DNA of 64,000 bases from Solimicrobium silvestre (GTDB lineage: Bacteria; Pseudomonadota; Gammaproteobacteria; Burkholderiales; Burkholderiaceae_D): the NCBI RefSeq assembly GCF_002976435.1, contig NZ_PUGF01000026.1, positions 1 to 64,000 of the forward strand. The letters are read 5' to 3'. Position 1 is the first letter of the stretch, and the number at the start of each line of letters is the position of its first letter. Shown piece by piece: positions 36,426 through 44,700 of this stretch. The notes under the pieces were generated by a model. The model was not told the DNA's origin. It was given only the letters and a program-made list of their open reading frames with translations, and searched no databases. Made by a program: the position numbers and the translations under genes.

Positions 36426-38672
36426 CTATAGACCGGGGTGATAGGAGCGTTCACTGTGTTTCTTTACATCGTCCGGATAAAACAGCACGTCTTTGAATCC
36501 GCCTTTGCTGTACATCTCGGCCTGATCATTAAAATGCGGCGAGGCGGGGTCGCCGCTTTCACCACCGGCCAGCACGCTTTTAGCGCGTATTCTGGGGCCG
36601 AATTCAACCACCGCTACAAAACTGTTGCCGCGATCACCGTAGATGCGTCGGGTTTTGCTGGGCGAAGTCGTGCCGAATGCGGCTAGCGAACCCCAGACGG
36701 ATGCTGTAAATGGAATCGGTAGACTAGGTTTGGTATCATCGTAGGCTTGTTCGATTGCGCCGCTGATATGCTGAAAACGATTGATCTCACCCCACGGCGT
36801 TTTCCAACTGCCAAAATCCTGCTCCAGCCGGGCAGAAGCAAAAAACAGCGATTCCAGTTTTTCCTGTGCGGTGGTGTTAGCGGCAATAAAATCAAACACC
36901 GCCCAACTGCTTTTGCCGATCTTTTTTTCTTTGGCTCTGGCATCGATCTTTTTCATCATCTCCTGACCCCAGTAAATCGCCAGCGCAGTGGGCACCGATT
37001 CGTTCGCGTAGCGCAGATCCCAGTTACGCAGCAGGTCGATCTGATCCTTTAATTGCAACTTGAGCGGATTAGCCTCAGCTGTGTCATCCCAGGCTTTCAG
37101 CAACGCCGGCATCAATACCTCGAAGGCTGGCAGGTAGTTATCGTAGGCCGTGCTGATTAAACTGTCCAGCGTAAAGTTGCTGTGGTTTTTTAGAACCCGC
37201 AAGGCATGAATGCCGCGCGCGTTTTCAGGATTGACCCACATATACGCCGGATAGTCTTGTTGACGCGGACTGTTTGCTCCGGCAACGGTAAATGGCCAGT
37301 TGTTGGTGTTTTGTATCCAGCCATTGCTCGGATTGAGCAGAGTAATGGTTTCTTTAACTTCGTGTAAACCCTGCCATTCGGTGTCCGGATTGCTGCCGTC
37401 CACCGGTTGGCTCCAGTCAAACCGGGTGTCACGTTTCGGTACGAAATTGCCGTGAAAATAAGCGATGTTGCCATCCGCATCGGCATACACGGTATTGTTG
37501 GAGGAGTTAGTGCGCAGTTCCATGACCCGGTAGAAGTCGGCATAATTTTTTGCCCGGGTGCGTGAATAGGATTGCATTAACGATTTCACCGGTTCCTGCA
37601 TCAGACGCACCGCCACCCACTGATCGCCGATTTTGCGCACTATTGGCCCATGCTGACTGTAATACACCGTCACATTTTTTTCTGCCATCTGACTATCGGT
37701 TTTGTAGCGTAGCTGGATAGTAGTTGCCTTCAATGGACGCAGTTCAGCGCCGTATCGGTACACATAGCCGTCGCCGTCGTTGTTGCGCGTCACAGTTTCC
37801 AGATATTCATTGATCACATTGGCGCCTCCCGAGGTATGCATCCAGCCCAGACGCGAGTTGAATCCCTGATAGATAAAAAATTGTCCCCAGGTGACAGCGC
37901 CATACGCATTCAGACCTTGTTTGCTGATCATGTGCACTTCAGGCCGGAAGTAAAACGAAGTGTGCGGGTTGATCAGTAACAGTGCATGCTTTGATACGGT
38001 CAGAGATGGCGCAATCGCAAAACCGTTAGATCCCCCCGGTTCCGGATCGACCTTATTTATTTCTTGTTCGGGCTGTGTTTGGGCCATCAGTGTCGGATGA
38101 CCGCTGTAAAACTGCTCGAGTTGTTTCAGATCGATTGTTTCTATATCGCCGCCGATACTGCCTTCGCTGAAACAGAGCGCCATCCAGGGTTCAAAGTGGG
38201 TAAGCAGTTTCGGATGGACTTGGGGGTGGGTGTACAAATAAAAATTCAGGCCATCGGCAAAACTGTTCATCAGTTTCTTTAGCCACGCCGGGCTGTCCGT
38301 ATATTTGGCCTGCATGTCGGCTGGATTGATGAACAGTTTCATACGCAAGTCGCGATACAGCGCCGACTCGCCTTCCACTTCGGCCAGTCGTCCTAGGGCG
38401 TTGATGTAATTGAGTTCGATGCGGTTGAAATTATCTTCGGCCTGCGCATACAGAACGCCAAACACCGCGTCGGCATCGGTGTTGCCATATACATGTGGGA
38501 TACCCCAGTTGTCGCGGATAATCTGTACATGCTGCGCCTGTGTTTTCCAGCGTTTCAGTTCACTCTGGTCCGGACTGGCCGCGGCAGAGTATGAGGTAAC
38601 CGCCATGCAGATAGCAGCAATAAATGGCACAGAAAATTTTAATAATTTGTTCACTATTGATTTACTCCACAT
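36426..38672 (-). CDS. Penicillin-acylase family Ntn hydrolase (periplasmic amidase)
   Basis: About 748 aa from ATG 38672; a TTG 27 bases upstream is less likely. A signal peptide covers about residues 1-33 (SVPFIAAICMAVTSYSAAA). The pro-enzyme should cut itself before Ser215 in EPGGSNGFAIAP, exposing the N-terminal nucleophile of the beta chain; IIRDNWGIPHVYG opens the alpha chain. DADGNIAYFHGNFVP and HGPIVR are family motifs. Members cleave amide bonds of beta-lactams, acyl-homoserine lactones or aculeacin; the substrate cannot be read from sequence. It stands alone on the minus strand in the accessory block. Confidence 0.88.
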   Translation of the reverse strand: MWSKSIVNKLLKFSVPFIAAICMAVTSYSAAASPDQSELKRWKTQAQHVQIIRDNWGIPHVYGNTDADAVFGVLYAQAEDNFNRIELNYINALGRLAEVEGESALYRDLRMKLFINPADMQAKYTDSPAWLKKLMNSFADGLNFYLYTHPQVHPKLLTHFEPWMALCFSEGSIGGDIETIDLKQLEQFYSGHPTLMAQTQPEQEINKVDPEPGGSNGFAIAPSLTVSKHALLLINPHTSFYFRPEVHMISKQGLNAYGAVTWGQFFIYQGFNSRLGWMHTSGGANVINEYLETVTRNNDGDGYVYRYGAELRPLKATTIQLRYKTDSQMAEKNVTVYYSQHGPIVRKIGDQWVAVRLMQEPVKSLMQSYSRTRAKNYADFYRVMELRTNSSNNTVYADADGNIAYFHGNFVPKRDTRFDWSQPVDGSNPDTEWQGLHEVKETITLLNPSNGWIQNTNNWPFTVAGANSPRQQDYPAYMWVNPENARGIHALRVLKNHSNFTLDSLISTAYDNYLPAFEVLMPALLKAWDDTAEANPLKLQLKDQIDLLRNWDLRYANESVPTALAIYWGQEMMKKIDARAKEKKIGKSSWAVFDFIAANTTAQEKLESLFFASARLEQDFGSWKTPWGEINRFQHISGAIEQAYDDTKPSLPIPFTASVWGSLAAFGTTSPSKTRRIYGDRGNSFVAVVEFGPRIRAKSVLAGGESGDPASPHFNDQAEMYSKGGFKDVLFYPDDVKKHSERSYHPGL

Positions 38673-38699
38673 TGAATAACGCAATTTACGCAAAATCAA

Positions 38700-38884
38700 C
38701 CCACACCGCGAACCTGTTGAACTTCCAGGCAGCGATGCAATACCTGCATCTACGAGCGCTTATTGCGCGTAACGGCCTTGCGCAACATATAAAAAAGTTA
38801 GTTATGAGGTTCTGTGTTGGGCAGTACTTTTTTGGTTAGCAATTCGTGGAATTTTTGCATTTCCTCCCATTGCGGGAAATGAGC
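38700..38884. other. Intergenic region upstream of the acylase gene
   Basis: With the pseudogene that follows, this is part of a roughly 600-base gap between two leftward genes. Short frames here have no ribosome-binding site or family likeness. It must contain the acylase promoter, which I could not identify. Confidence 0.4.
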
Positions 38885-39064
38885 GGAATTCTCAAACCAG
38901 ATCCATTCAGTAAGAGTTCAGTCAACGTATGTGTATCTTCAACAAATTGGGGATTCGTCGTTGAACCCAGGCTACATTACTTGGGCAGACTTTCCTGCAC
39001 CGCGATGATCCCACTCAACAACAAAATCCCTTTCTATCAAACGGTTAAAATCGACTGTCGTCAT
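38885..39064 (-). pseudogene. Alpha/beta-hydrolase fragment (proline iminopeptidase-like)
   Basis: The minus strand from 39064 reads FNRLIERDFVVEWDHRGAGK, a signature of alpha/beta hydrolases near proline iminopeptidase, but a stop appears at 38972-38974. In another frame the reading continues QFVEDTHTLTELLLNG, the segment that normally follows about 12 residues later. The nucleophile elbow and catalytic domain are missing. It is therefore a frameshifted internal remnant of a roughly 300-aa gene. Both pieces in the right order make chance unlikely. Confidence 0.7.
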
Positions 39065-39273
39065 CTCCGCCGAGTTTTATTCGCTCCAAGCTGGCAACGC
39101 TGTTAGTTATATTTTTTCCATTTTCGCTAAGAATGGGTTTAGTTGATGAAGATGTTCAACCTGAAAAAACAAAAAACGATTGCGATACTTAAGATGAATT
39201 TTGCTAATTTGGATGACATTTTCTTGTTTTATAAAAAGCAGTATTAAATGACCGCACTTGCAGCACGCACCTT

Positions 39274-39675
39274 TCAACGCGACCCAATAAATTCAACCCG
39301 ACGAAATCTAAGCGCTGACCAGTCGGCATCAATTGCCACTTGCCGTACCGTGTCGAAACCCAGTTCTTTCAACGTGTCCCAACCGGTATCACGATTAAAG
39401 TCGCATTGGTATTTCTTTGACGTACCTTTGGGATAGGCAAACCACACAATGGCATCTCCTTGAGCCTTGTTAGCTAGGATGGGCACAATCTGATCGATTT
39501 GATTTTTTTGACTAACGAAAATAAGGGCAAAGCTCAGATTGCTATCGGATTTTAAATTGTCAATGATCTGAATGCCAGACAGTTGAGATAATTCCTCTTG
39601 GAACGATTCCGGTGGATTAAGAACGCAAATCGTTTTCTGATTGGTTAAATTGAGCTTTGAAAAAATCGGCGACAT
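39274..39675 (-). CDS. Small DUF3052-like protein of unknown function
   Basis: 133 aa, soluble. It resembles DUF3052-type proteins: KTICVLNPPESFQEEL near the N terminus, FALIFVSQKNQID, IVWFAYPKGTSKKYQ and a closing WSALRFRRVEFI. GGAAG lies at normal distance from the ATG. No operon partner. The family has no known activity; a Rossmann-like fold is suggested by the alternating strand/helix pattern. It lies between two stretches with decayed sequence but appears intact. Confidence 0.65.
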   Translation of the reverse strand: MSPIFSKLNLTNQKTICVLNPPESFQEELSQLSGIQIIDNLKSDSNLSFALIFVSQKNQIDQIVPILANKAQGDAIVWFAYPKGTSKKYQCDFNRDTGWDTLKELGFDTVRQVAIDADWSALRFRRVEFIGSR

Positions 39676-40146
39676 TATTGAATCTTCCTTCGGTTACTTT
39701 TACAGAGGGGAGAAAAATTTTCCTCAACTAGTTTTAAGAAATGCTTTATTGATGGGTATGTTACCGTTCCGCAGGTGTCCGATTTAAGTTGTTGCATTTG
39801 CAGCCCTTCATTTAAATCCCGTTTCAGTAAATGCCACGCCACGTGTAGCGCCATCTACATTCCTAAATATGATTGAATTCGGATTCATGTTGCCATGCGG
39901 CTATTGATATAGCAATACTATTTTGTGCGTATTGATGCGCAAAATGTAGCTTTTAATTGGGGATGCGGAATTTCCCTGGAGAGATCTTATTCTTGTTAAA
40001 ACGATGCTAATTTCTGATCATTTTTCGTAAATATTTCTATAAAAAAATGGCGAATAAAATTCCAACTCAAAGTAATTGACAAGTAAAAAAAAGCAGCGCA
40101 GTCTTCATCGATCGGAATTCCCCGATTTAATTTTTTGGAGGAAAAG
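39676..40146. other. Intergenic region upstream of the small periplasmic protein gene
   Basis: 471 AT-rich bases. No gene was recognised on either strand. A TTGACA hexamer occurs at 40076-40081, but the sequence 17 bases on (CAGTCT) is a poor -10. GGAGGA at the right end is the ribosome-binding site of the next gene. Confidence 0.45.
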
Positions 40147-40581
40147 ATGAAAAAATTTTTAGTATTGATTGGATTAGTCTTAACAGGTTTTGTGATGACC
40201 GCAACTGCCCAAGAAGCTAAGTCTTATAAAGAGGGGCAAGTAACCGTACTCACTTATGTCAAAGTAAAGCCTGGCAAATTTGACGAATACATGAAATGGC
40301 TCGCTACTACCGGTAAAGCCTTCCGCGAAGCTGAAATCAAGGCTGGAATATTGTTGAGCTACCACGTGTACTCGGCAAATCCCCGCACACCCAGAGAGCC
40401 AGATCTGATTTTATCCAGCACCTACCCCAATATGGCTGCGCTGGATAAAGATGACGATGAAGATGCGTTGGCTGGTAAAACCATGGGCAACAGAGCCACG
40501 CGCAATAAAGCCGCGGAAGATCGTGAGGCGTTGCGGGAAATTCAGGGCAGTGAAATTATTCGCGAGCTAGTTCTAAAATAA
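40147..40581 (+). CDS. Small exported protein of unknown function
   Basis: 144 aa. The signal peptide MKKFLVLIGLVLTGFVMTATAQ is followed by a soluble domain (VTVLTYVKVKPGKFDEYMKWL, then LSSTYPNMAALDKDDDEDA) whose start resembles ferredoxin-like alpha/beta-barrel (ABM/NIPSNAP-type) proteins; that likeness is weak. The start at 40147 follows a strong GGAGGA 6 bases away. It is a single gene ending at a strong hairpin. Confidence 0.7.
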   Translation: MKKFLVLIGLVLTGFVMTATAQEAKSYKEGQVTVLTYVKVKPGKFDEYMKWLATTGKAFREAEIKAGILLSYHVYSANPRTPREPDLILSSTYPNMAALDKDDDEDALAGKTMGNRATRNKAAEDREALREIQGSEIIRELVLK

Positions 40582-40635
40582 CTGACGTTTTTGGAGCAGA
40601 ATGTTGTGCTCTAGTTTGAAGTGAATACGGAGAGA

Positions 40636-40682
40636 TTGAGGCCGTCTTATTACCAAGTGATAAGGCGGCCTCAAGTGCTTTT
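40636..40682 (+). terminator. Terminator after the small exported protein gene
   Basis: A 15-bp stem with one G-T pair (TTGAGGCCGTCTTAT at 40636-40650 with ATAAGGCGGCCTCAA at 40660-40674), a 9-base loop, then GTGCTTTT. It lies 55 bases past the stop codon. Confidence 0.8.
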
Positions 40683-40810
40683 AAATGTGAAGATTTGTTG
40701 GGTGAGTGGTTAGCTGAGAAAGTGTTAAGGCTAACTCCACGAATTTATCATCAGAGAGAGCCGGCTGCACCTTTAAATAAAGTCTTGCCAATTGACTGTG
40801 TTGATCAATA

Positions 40811-42901
40811 TCACTCAATTTTCATACGTATCATGGCTATTCCGAGTCGGCGGGCATCTTCACTTATGCCTAGTTGTTTTGGCGAGGTTGGTTGTGGAAT
40901 TTCGATTGTAATTACGTGTTGCGCACCATCTGTTTCCATATTAAATATCAGTTCTCTGGCTTCGTTTGTTAAGTTGAAGGTTTGTCTGCTTGCGCCAATC
41001 ATGATGACGAAATTTTGTCCAATATTCGGTCCGTAGGCGTCAGCCGTTAAGTGTAATGTCAGTTTTTTAGGCAGTGCAGTATCAAACTTCAACTCTACGT
41101 TGTCATCTATTGACCAACTTCCTCCCCAAGATTCAGGATTGGATAGCCCTTTTATATGCACAAGGTCACCGCCGGCCAATGGTTTTGAAAAATCAATGGG
41201 TGGAATAGTACCGTCTTCATTTGCGATAAGCAGTAGTGAATAATCACCGGAGTCTTGGCGGCTTAATACATTGGGTATCGAAGGGTAATCACCGATAATC
41301 AGCAGCCAATGTTTGTCATGGGCAAACCGAGAAATATCAATTGGTTGTCCTTTCGGAGTAGATTGCAAATCAACCTTGGGATTATCCATGTGAAATTTTG
41401 ATTTGAATAGTCCGGCATCATCAGCACCAATGACAATTACTTTAGCGATTTCATCTTTACTCAGGTGGTCATGCACGTAAATGCCTGCGCGCTCGTAGAT
41501 GTCGGGCGCCATCGAAGATCTAAAAGTATGAGCAATCGCAATACTGGTCAGAATTGTATATATCGGCATGAATACATACAGAAATAATTTGATGCCAAGC
41601 TTATTGTTGGTGATCCAGGCAGCAATGCAAAATACGGCCAGAACTGTAAATTGATTAAATATGTGTTTAATGCTGAGTCCATTTAAATCGGGGCAGTCGA
41701 TAATCGATGGAGAAAATTGTTCCAATAGAAAATAGCGTGAGTAAATGATGGCGATAGCTATCATCGTGCCGATTATGAGTTTCTTAATAATGGGTGGTTC
41801 GGAGCTATTTCTGGAAAGCTGTGATCCAGCAAAAATGAGAAACAGTGGAATAATAAAATCGTAGTAGCGCATGTGTAGGCGCGTAATCGAGTCATACAAA
41901 CCGACTACCGTTGCGGTGAACATGACGGTAATAGCTAACAACGAACCGAGCATTAATAGCAAATACAGTAACAATGCGGTTGTTGTAGATTTCGATTCGG
42001 TGCGATTCATCGGATAAACCAATGTTGCTGCCAACGGCACGCCAAATAAAACGATCAGCCCCATTGCATGTCCACTTGCGCTGACTAGTGTGAGCTCAAG
42101 CAGATGTTGCATAGTTGGGTGGGCAGTTCCTGCTGCTTGATTGCGGTATAAAGTGCCTAATAAATCGAGCCCATTTTTCCCTGCATAAAGAGCGCCGATG
42201 CCAAATCGCACTAGAGCTGCCGAAGCCAGTGCAATTGAAATCAAGCGCAAGCCGGTGCGCAACCATGTGCTATTACCATTCCCAGAATATGTAGCGTAGG
42301 CAGTATAAAGAATGAACAGGAGTAATGCTGGCAACAAGAATAGCGCGTGTATTTTGATCATCGAAGCAAGGGCAATTGTTATACCCAGGACGGCGCAGCG
42401 TTTGCTAGTTGGTGCAGCACGGAATTGGAAGGCGGCCCAAGTAATTACCCAGAACGCCAAAAAATACGTTGCCTCGGGCATGAAATATGCCGTGTAAGTG
42501 TTCAACGGTCCGCAGACAGACATAATGGCAATGAAGCCGGATAGTTTGCCGGACATGTAATTGCGCGCAACTAGATAAATAAAGGGCGCTGCTGCTAGAA
42601 AGAGCAACACATTTAGCGCGCGTGCGCAGGCTAGAAACCCATCACCACAATAATTGGTTAAGTGAAATATCGAAAAATACAAATAGGAAGGAAGCTGTGC
42701 TTCATTAAACGGAATTAAGCGTGAGAAGCTGCTGTAGGCCCATTCATCGGATTGGACCATTGTGTAGAGGCCAGTATTACGAAATAGCAGGTAGAAAAAA
42801 ATCAGAACTAGGGTTGAAAAAAACACCATTCTGGAGTCAAGTTTATTGATGGCTGAAAGAAGTTTTTTCATTGATAGTTGGAGTGTAATTAAGGATTTCA
42901 T
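40811..42901 (-). CDS. GT39-like membrane glycosyltransferase with C-terminal periplasmic module
   Basis: 696 aa. About 11 membrane segments between residues 25 and 480. An early periplasmic loop has acidic residues (VQSDEWAYSSF) in the place of the catalytic Asp/Glu of PMT/ArnT (GT-C) enzymes, followed by YFMPEATYFLAFWV. The C-terminal soluble region (about 500-696: LSNPESWGGSWSIDD, LTADAYGPNIGQNF, ARRLGIAMIRMKI) is a beta-rich module seen on such enzymes. Likely role: adding a polyprenyl-linked sugar or phosphoglycerol-type group to envelope glycans. No clear ribosome-binding site; ATG 42871 is an alternative start. The GT2 gene that would supply lipid-linked sugar just upstream is broken. 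Confidence 0.7.
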   Translation of the reverse strand: MKSLITLQLSMKKLLSAINKLDSRMVFFSTLVLIFFYLLFRNTGLYTMVQSDEWAYSSFSRLIPFNEAQLPSYLYFSIFHLTNYCGDGFLACARALNVLLFLAAAPFIYLVARNYMSGKLSGFIAIMSVCGPLNTYTAYFMPEATYFLAFWVITWAAFQFRAAPTSKRCAVLGITIALASMIKIHALFLLPALLLFILYTAYATYSGNGNSTWLRTGLRLISIALASAALVRFGIGALYAGKNGLDLLGTLYRNQAAGTAHPTMQHLLELTLVSASGHAMGLIVLFGVPLAATLVYPMNRTESKSTTTALLLYLLLMLGSLLAITVMFTATVVGLYDSITRLHMRYYDFIIPLFLIFAGSQLSRNSSEPPIIKKLIIGTMIAIAIIYSRYFLLEQFSPSIIDCPDLNGLSIKHIFNQFTVLAVFCIAAWITNNKLGIKLFLYVFMPIYTILTSIAIAHTFRSSMAPDIYERAGIYVHDHLSKDEIAKVIVIGADDAGLFKSKFHMDNPKVDLQSTPKGQPIDISRFAHDKHWLLIIGDYPSIPNVLSRQDSGDYSLLLIANEDGTIPPIDFSKPLAGGDLVHIKGLSNPESWGGSWSIDDNVELKFDTALPKKLTLHLTADAYGPNIGQNFVIMIGASRQTFNLTNEARELIFNMETDGAQHVITIEIPQPTSPKQLGISEDARRLGIAMIRMKIE

Positions 42902-43188
42902 TGACCGTCAATTTTGACAATGATGGTGGCTCCATCCGCAAGCGCAGCAGCATAGCTGGTCATTACTGCTCCACCAACGCCCTGGTTTCCCTCATGTTCG
43001 AGCACAGTTACGCGAGTGTCCGGCAATTGGTGCGCACGAAATTTTCTGAGTTATCTGGATATTTGTCGTCCACAACAAAAATACGGCTGACTTCCGGGCC
43101 GATGGTCGCGATCACGCCAAGAATGTGCCGGATGACACGATAACTGGGAATGACTACCGCTATTTTCGTTGATCTCAGATTATTCACG
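42902..43188 (-). pseudogene. GT2 family glycosyltransferase, frameshifted and truncated
   Basis: From GTG 43188 the minus strand reads KIAVVIPSYRVIRHILGVIA and RIFVVDDKYPDNSENF, the start of a polyprenyl-phosphate glycosyltransferase (GT2), but stops near 43006. One frame over it continues DTRVTVLEHEGNQGVGGAVM and ends IIVKIDGQ-stop, just where intact enzymes have KIDGDGQM. The remaining 250 or so residues, including the C-terminal membrane anchors, are absent: the next gene begins at once. It is thus a pseudogene with a frameshift and a 3' deletion. Confidence 0.85.
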
Positions 43189-43195
43189 CTAGTTT

Positions 43196-43459
43196 TGCTC
43201 GCTTACTTGGTTTGTCTGTATACGTTTCGGTGGGGCTATTGATCAAGCCGCAAAGCCGCTGCGTTTAACTACGGCAGCATATGAAGCTGTTCCAGATTCA
43301 AAAATCTGGTGCTATCCATTGCTTAAAAGAAAGACAGGTATGTTGCCATACCGAAGTTGGAAAAGCAATGTGATGAAAATGACGTGGTTGGTGCTGGTAA
43401 AGTTGGGAATCTTTTTGTACGTCATTCTCTGGCTTCGTCTGTTTTCGTCCGCGGGTTAA
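43196..43459 (+). pseudogene. Possible C-terminal remnant of a membrane protein
   Basis: An open frame of 87 codons closed by TAA at 43457-43459, with no start codon near its beginning. It encodes KIWCYPLLKRKTGMLPYRSW, then a hydrophobic segment (TWLVLVKLGIFLYVILWL) and a short tail. This looks like a juxtamembrane and membrane C terminus cut off from its gene by the same deletion events that broke the neighbouring GT2 gene. I could not assign a family; chance is possible. Confidence 0.35.
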
Positions 43460-43467
43460 TATTGGGC

Positions 43468-44394
43468 CTATCTTTTCAAATGATTCTCGGCCACTGCCTG
43501 TTCTAACCGGTTAATAAACCATTGCAATGCCTTGCCCGGTTTTGGGTTGCGCCAGGCAAAACAACTGGGCGATCTTAACGGAGCCTGTTGTGTTGCCAGT
43601 TCGATTAACTGCCCGTCATCCAGATGCTCCTGCACATAAGAGCGCGGTAAAAATCCGATGCCAAGATTTGCCTGAATCAATTTCATCTTGGCTGAATTAC
43701 TGTGTACAAACAAGACGTCCTGCCCCGTTAATACACCCGCTGCGCTATACGCGGTGGAACTACGCGAAGTATCTGCCACAGCAATTGCCCGATGTTGTCG
43801 GATCTGTTCATTGGATAGCGGTGTTTTTTCTTGCGCCAAAGGATGATGGGGAGCCGCCACCAGCACCATTTCAACGCTACCGATCTCACGTAAAAAACAT
43901 TCTTCAGGAGCATGGCGCACATAAGCGCCAACTACCAGATCTGCCCGGTCATTCACTAACGCATCCCAAATTCCTTTAAAAATTTCGCGCTTAAAAATCA
44001 ATGTTGTGCCTGATTTCAATTGATCAAATTCGGCTATCAGGGGAATTAATGGCTCGATAGGTGTAATGCCACCCAGGGTAATGCGTAATTCGTTCTCCCA
44101 GCCATCGGCTTGTTGGCAGACGCGTTGCTCCAGCCGATGCGCAGCATCGAGTAAATAGCGGCCTTCCCGCAGCAATAATTTACCGCTGGCGGTGAGTTGA
44201 GAGCGATGACCGGTGCGGTCAAAAATAACAATGCCGAGCTGCTGTTCTAATTTTTGTACGGTATAGGTCAGAGTCGATGGCACCCGATGCAAAATTTCTG
44301 CTGCCGCTGAAAAACTACCATGATGATCTATTGCATCCAGTACGGTTAGCGCCTCCAGCGATACTTTTATGTTCAATTTTTTTGACTTATTCAT
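43468..44394 (-). CDS. LysR-family transcriptional regulator, likely controlling the RND pump
   Basis: 308 aa. The winged helix-turn-helix at about 13-72 (LEALTVLDAIDHHGSFSAAA, TYTVQKLEQQLGIVIFDRTG) is followed by the periplasmic-binding-protein-like effector domain (ELRITLGGITPIEPLIPLI onward). It is transcribed away from the RND operon across a 306-base region, the classic layout for a LysR activator of a divergent target. The inducer is unknown. Confidence 0.9.
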   Translation of the reverse strand: MNKSKKLNIKVSLEALTVLDAIDHHGSFSAAAEILHRVPSTLTYTVQKLEQQLGIVIFDRTGHRSQLTASGKLLLREGRYLLDAAHRLEQRVCQQADGWENELRITLGGITPIEPLIPLIAEFDQLKSGTTLIFKREIFKGIWDALVNDRADLVVGAYVRHAPEECFLREIGSVEMVLVAAPHHPLAQEKTPLSNEQIRQHRAIAVADTSRSSTAYSAAGVLTGQDVLFVHSNSAKMKLIQANLGIGFLPRSYVQEHLDDGQLIELATQQAPLRSPSCFAWRNPKPGKALQWFINRLEQAVAENHLKR

Positions 44395-44700
44395 TCGAAT
44401 ATTTCCAATTTCATTAGAGATTTAATTAAATTATAGTCAGCAATACCGATAAAAATCGTTTTATTTCCTGTAAATAATCTTAATAAGCTTTTGTTTTTGC
44501 AGGGTAATTATTCAAAATTTTTGACCTATATTCCCTTATTTCTGCTTGCCGGAGATTTTAGCTAAGGGATGCACCCCATACAGAATTCGGATCCGGTTTT
44601 GCCTATCGCAGACTAACGCTATCAATTTGCTGGTGCGCCGGCTTCATGATTGGCGGGTATATCCCGCACACCGCATTATTGTTTTAAGGAGTTATTTGAT
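44395..44700. promoter_or_regulatory. Divergent control region between the LysR gene and the RND operon
   Basis: 306 bases without a gene. It should hold the promoters of both units and the LysR operator. On the minus strand a TATAAT lies about 50 bases before the LysR ATG, without a good -35. A TTGACC occurs on the plus strand near 44521. No single T-N11-A site stood out. AAGGAG lies 8 bases before the adaptor ATG. Confidence 0.45.

Noticed and set aside
38846-39106. 86-aa plus-strand frame
   Set aside because: No start signal or family likeness, and the opposite strand carries a recognisable hydrolase remnant.
42901-43143. 80-aa plus-strand frame
   Set aside because: It is the antisense shadow of the GT2 pseudogene.
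43527-43979. 150-aa plus-strand frame
   Set aside because: Antisense to the LysR gene, whose motifs are clear; nothing recognisable is in the frame.
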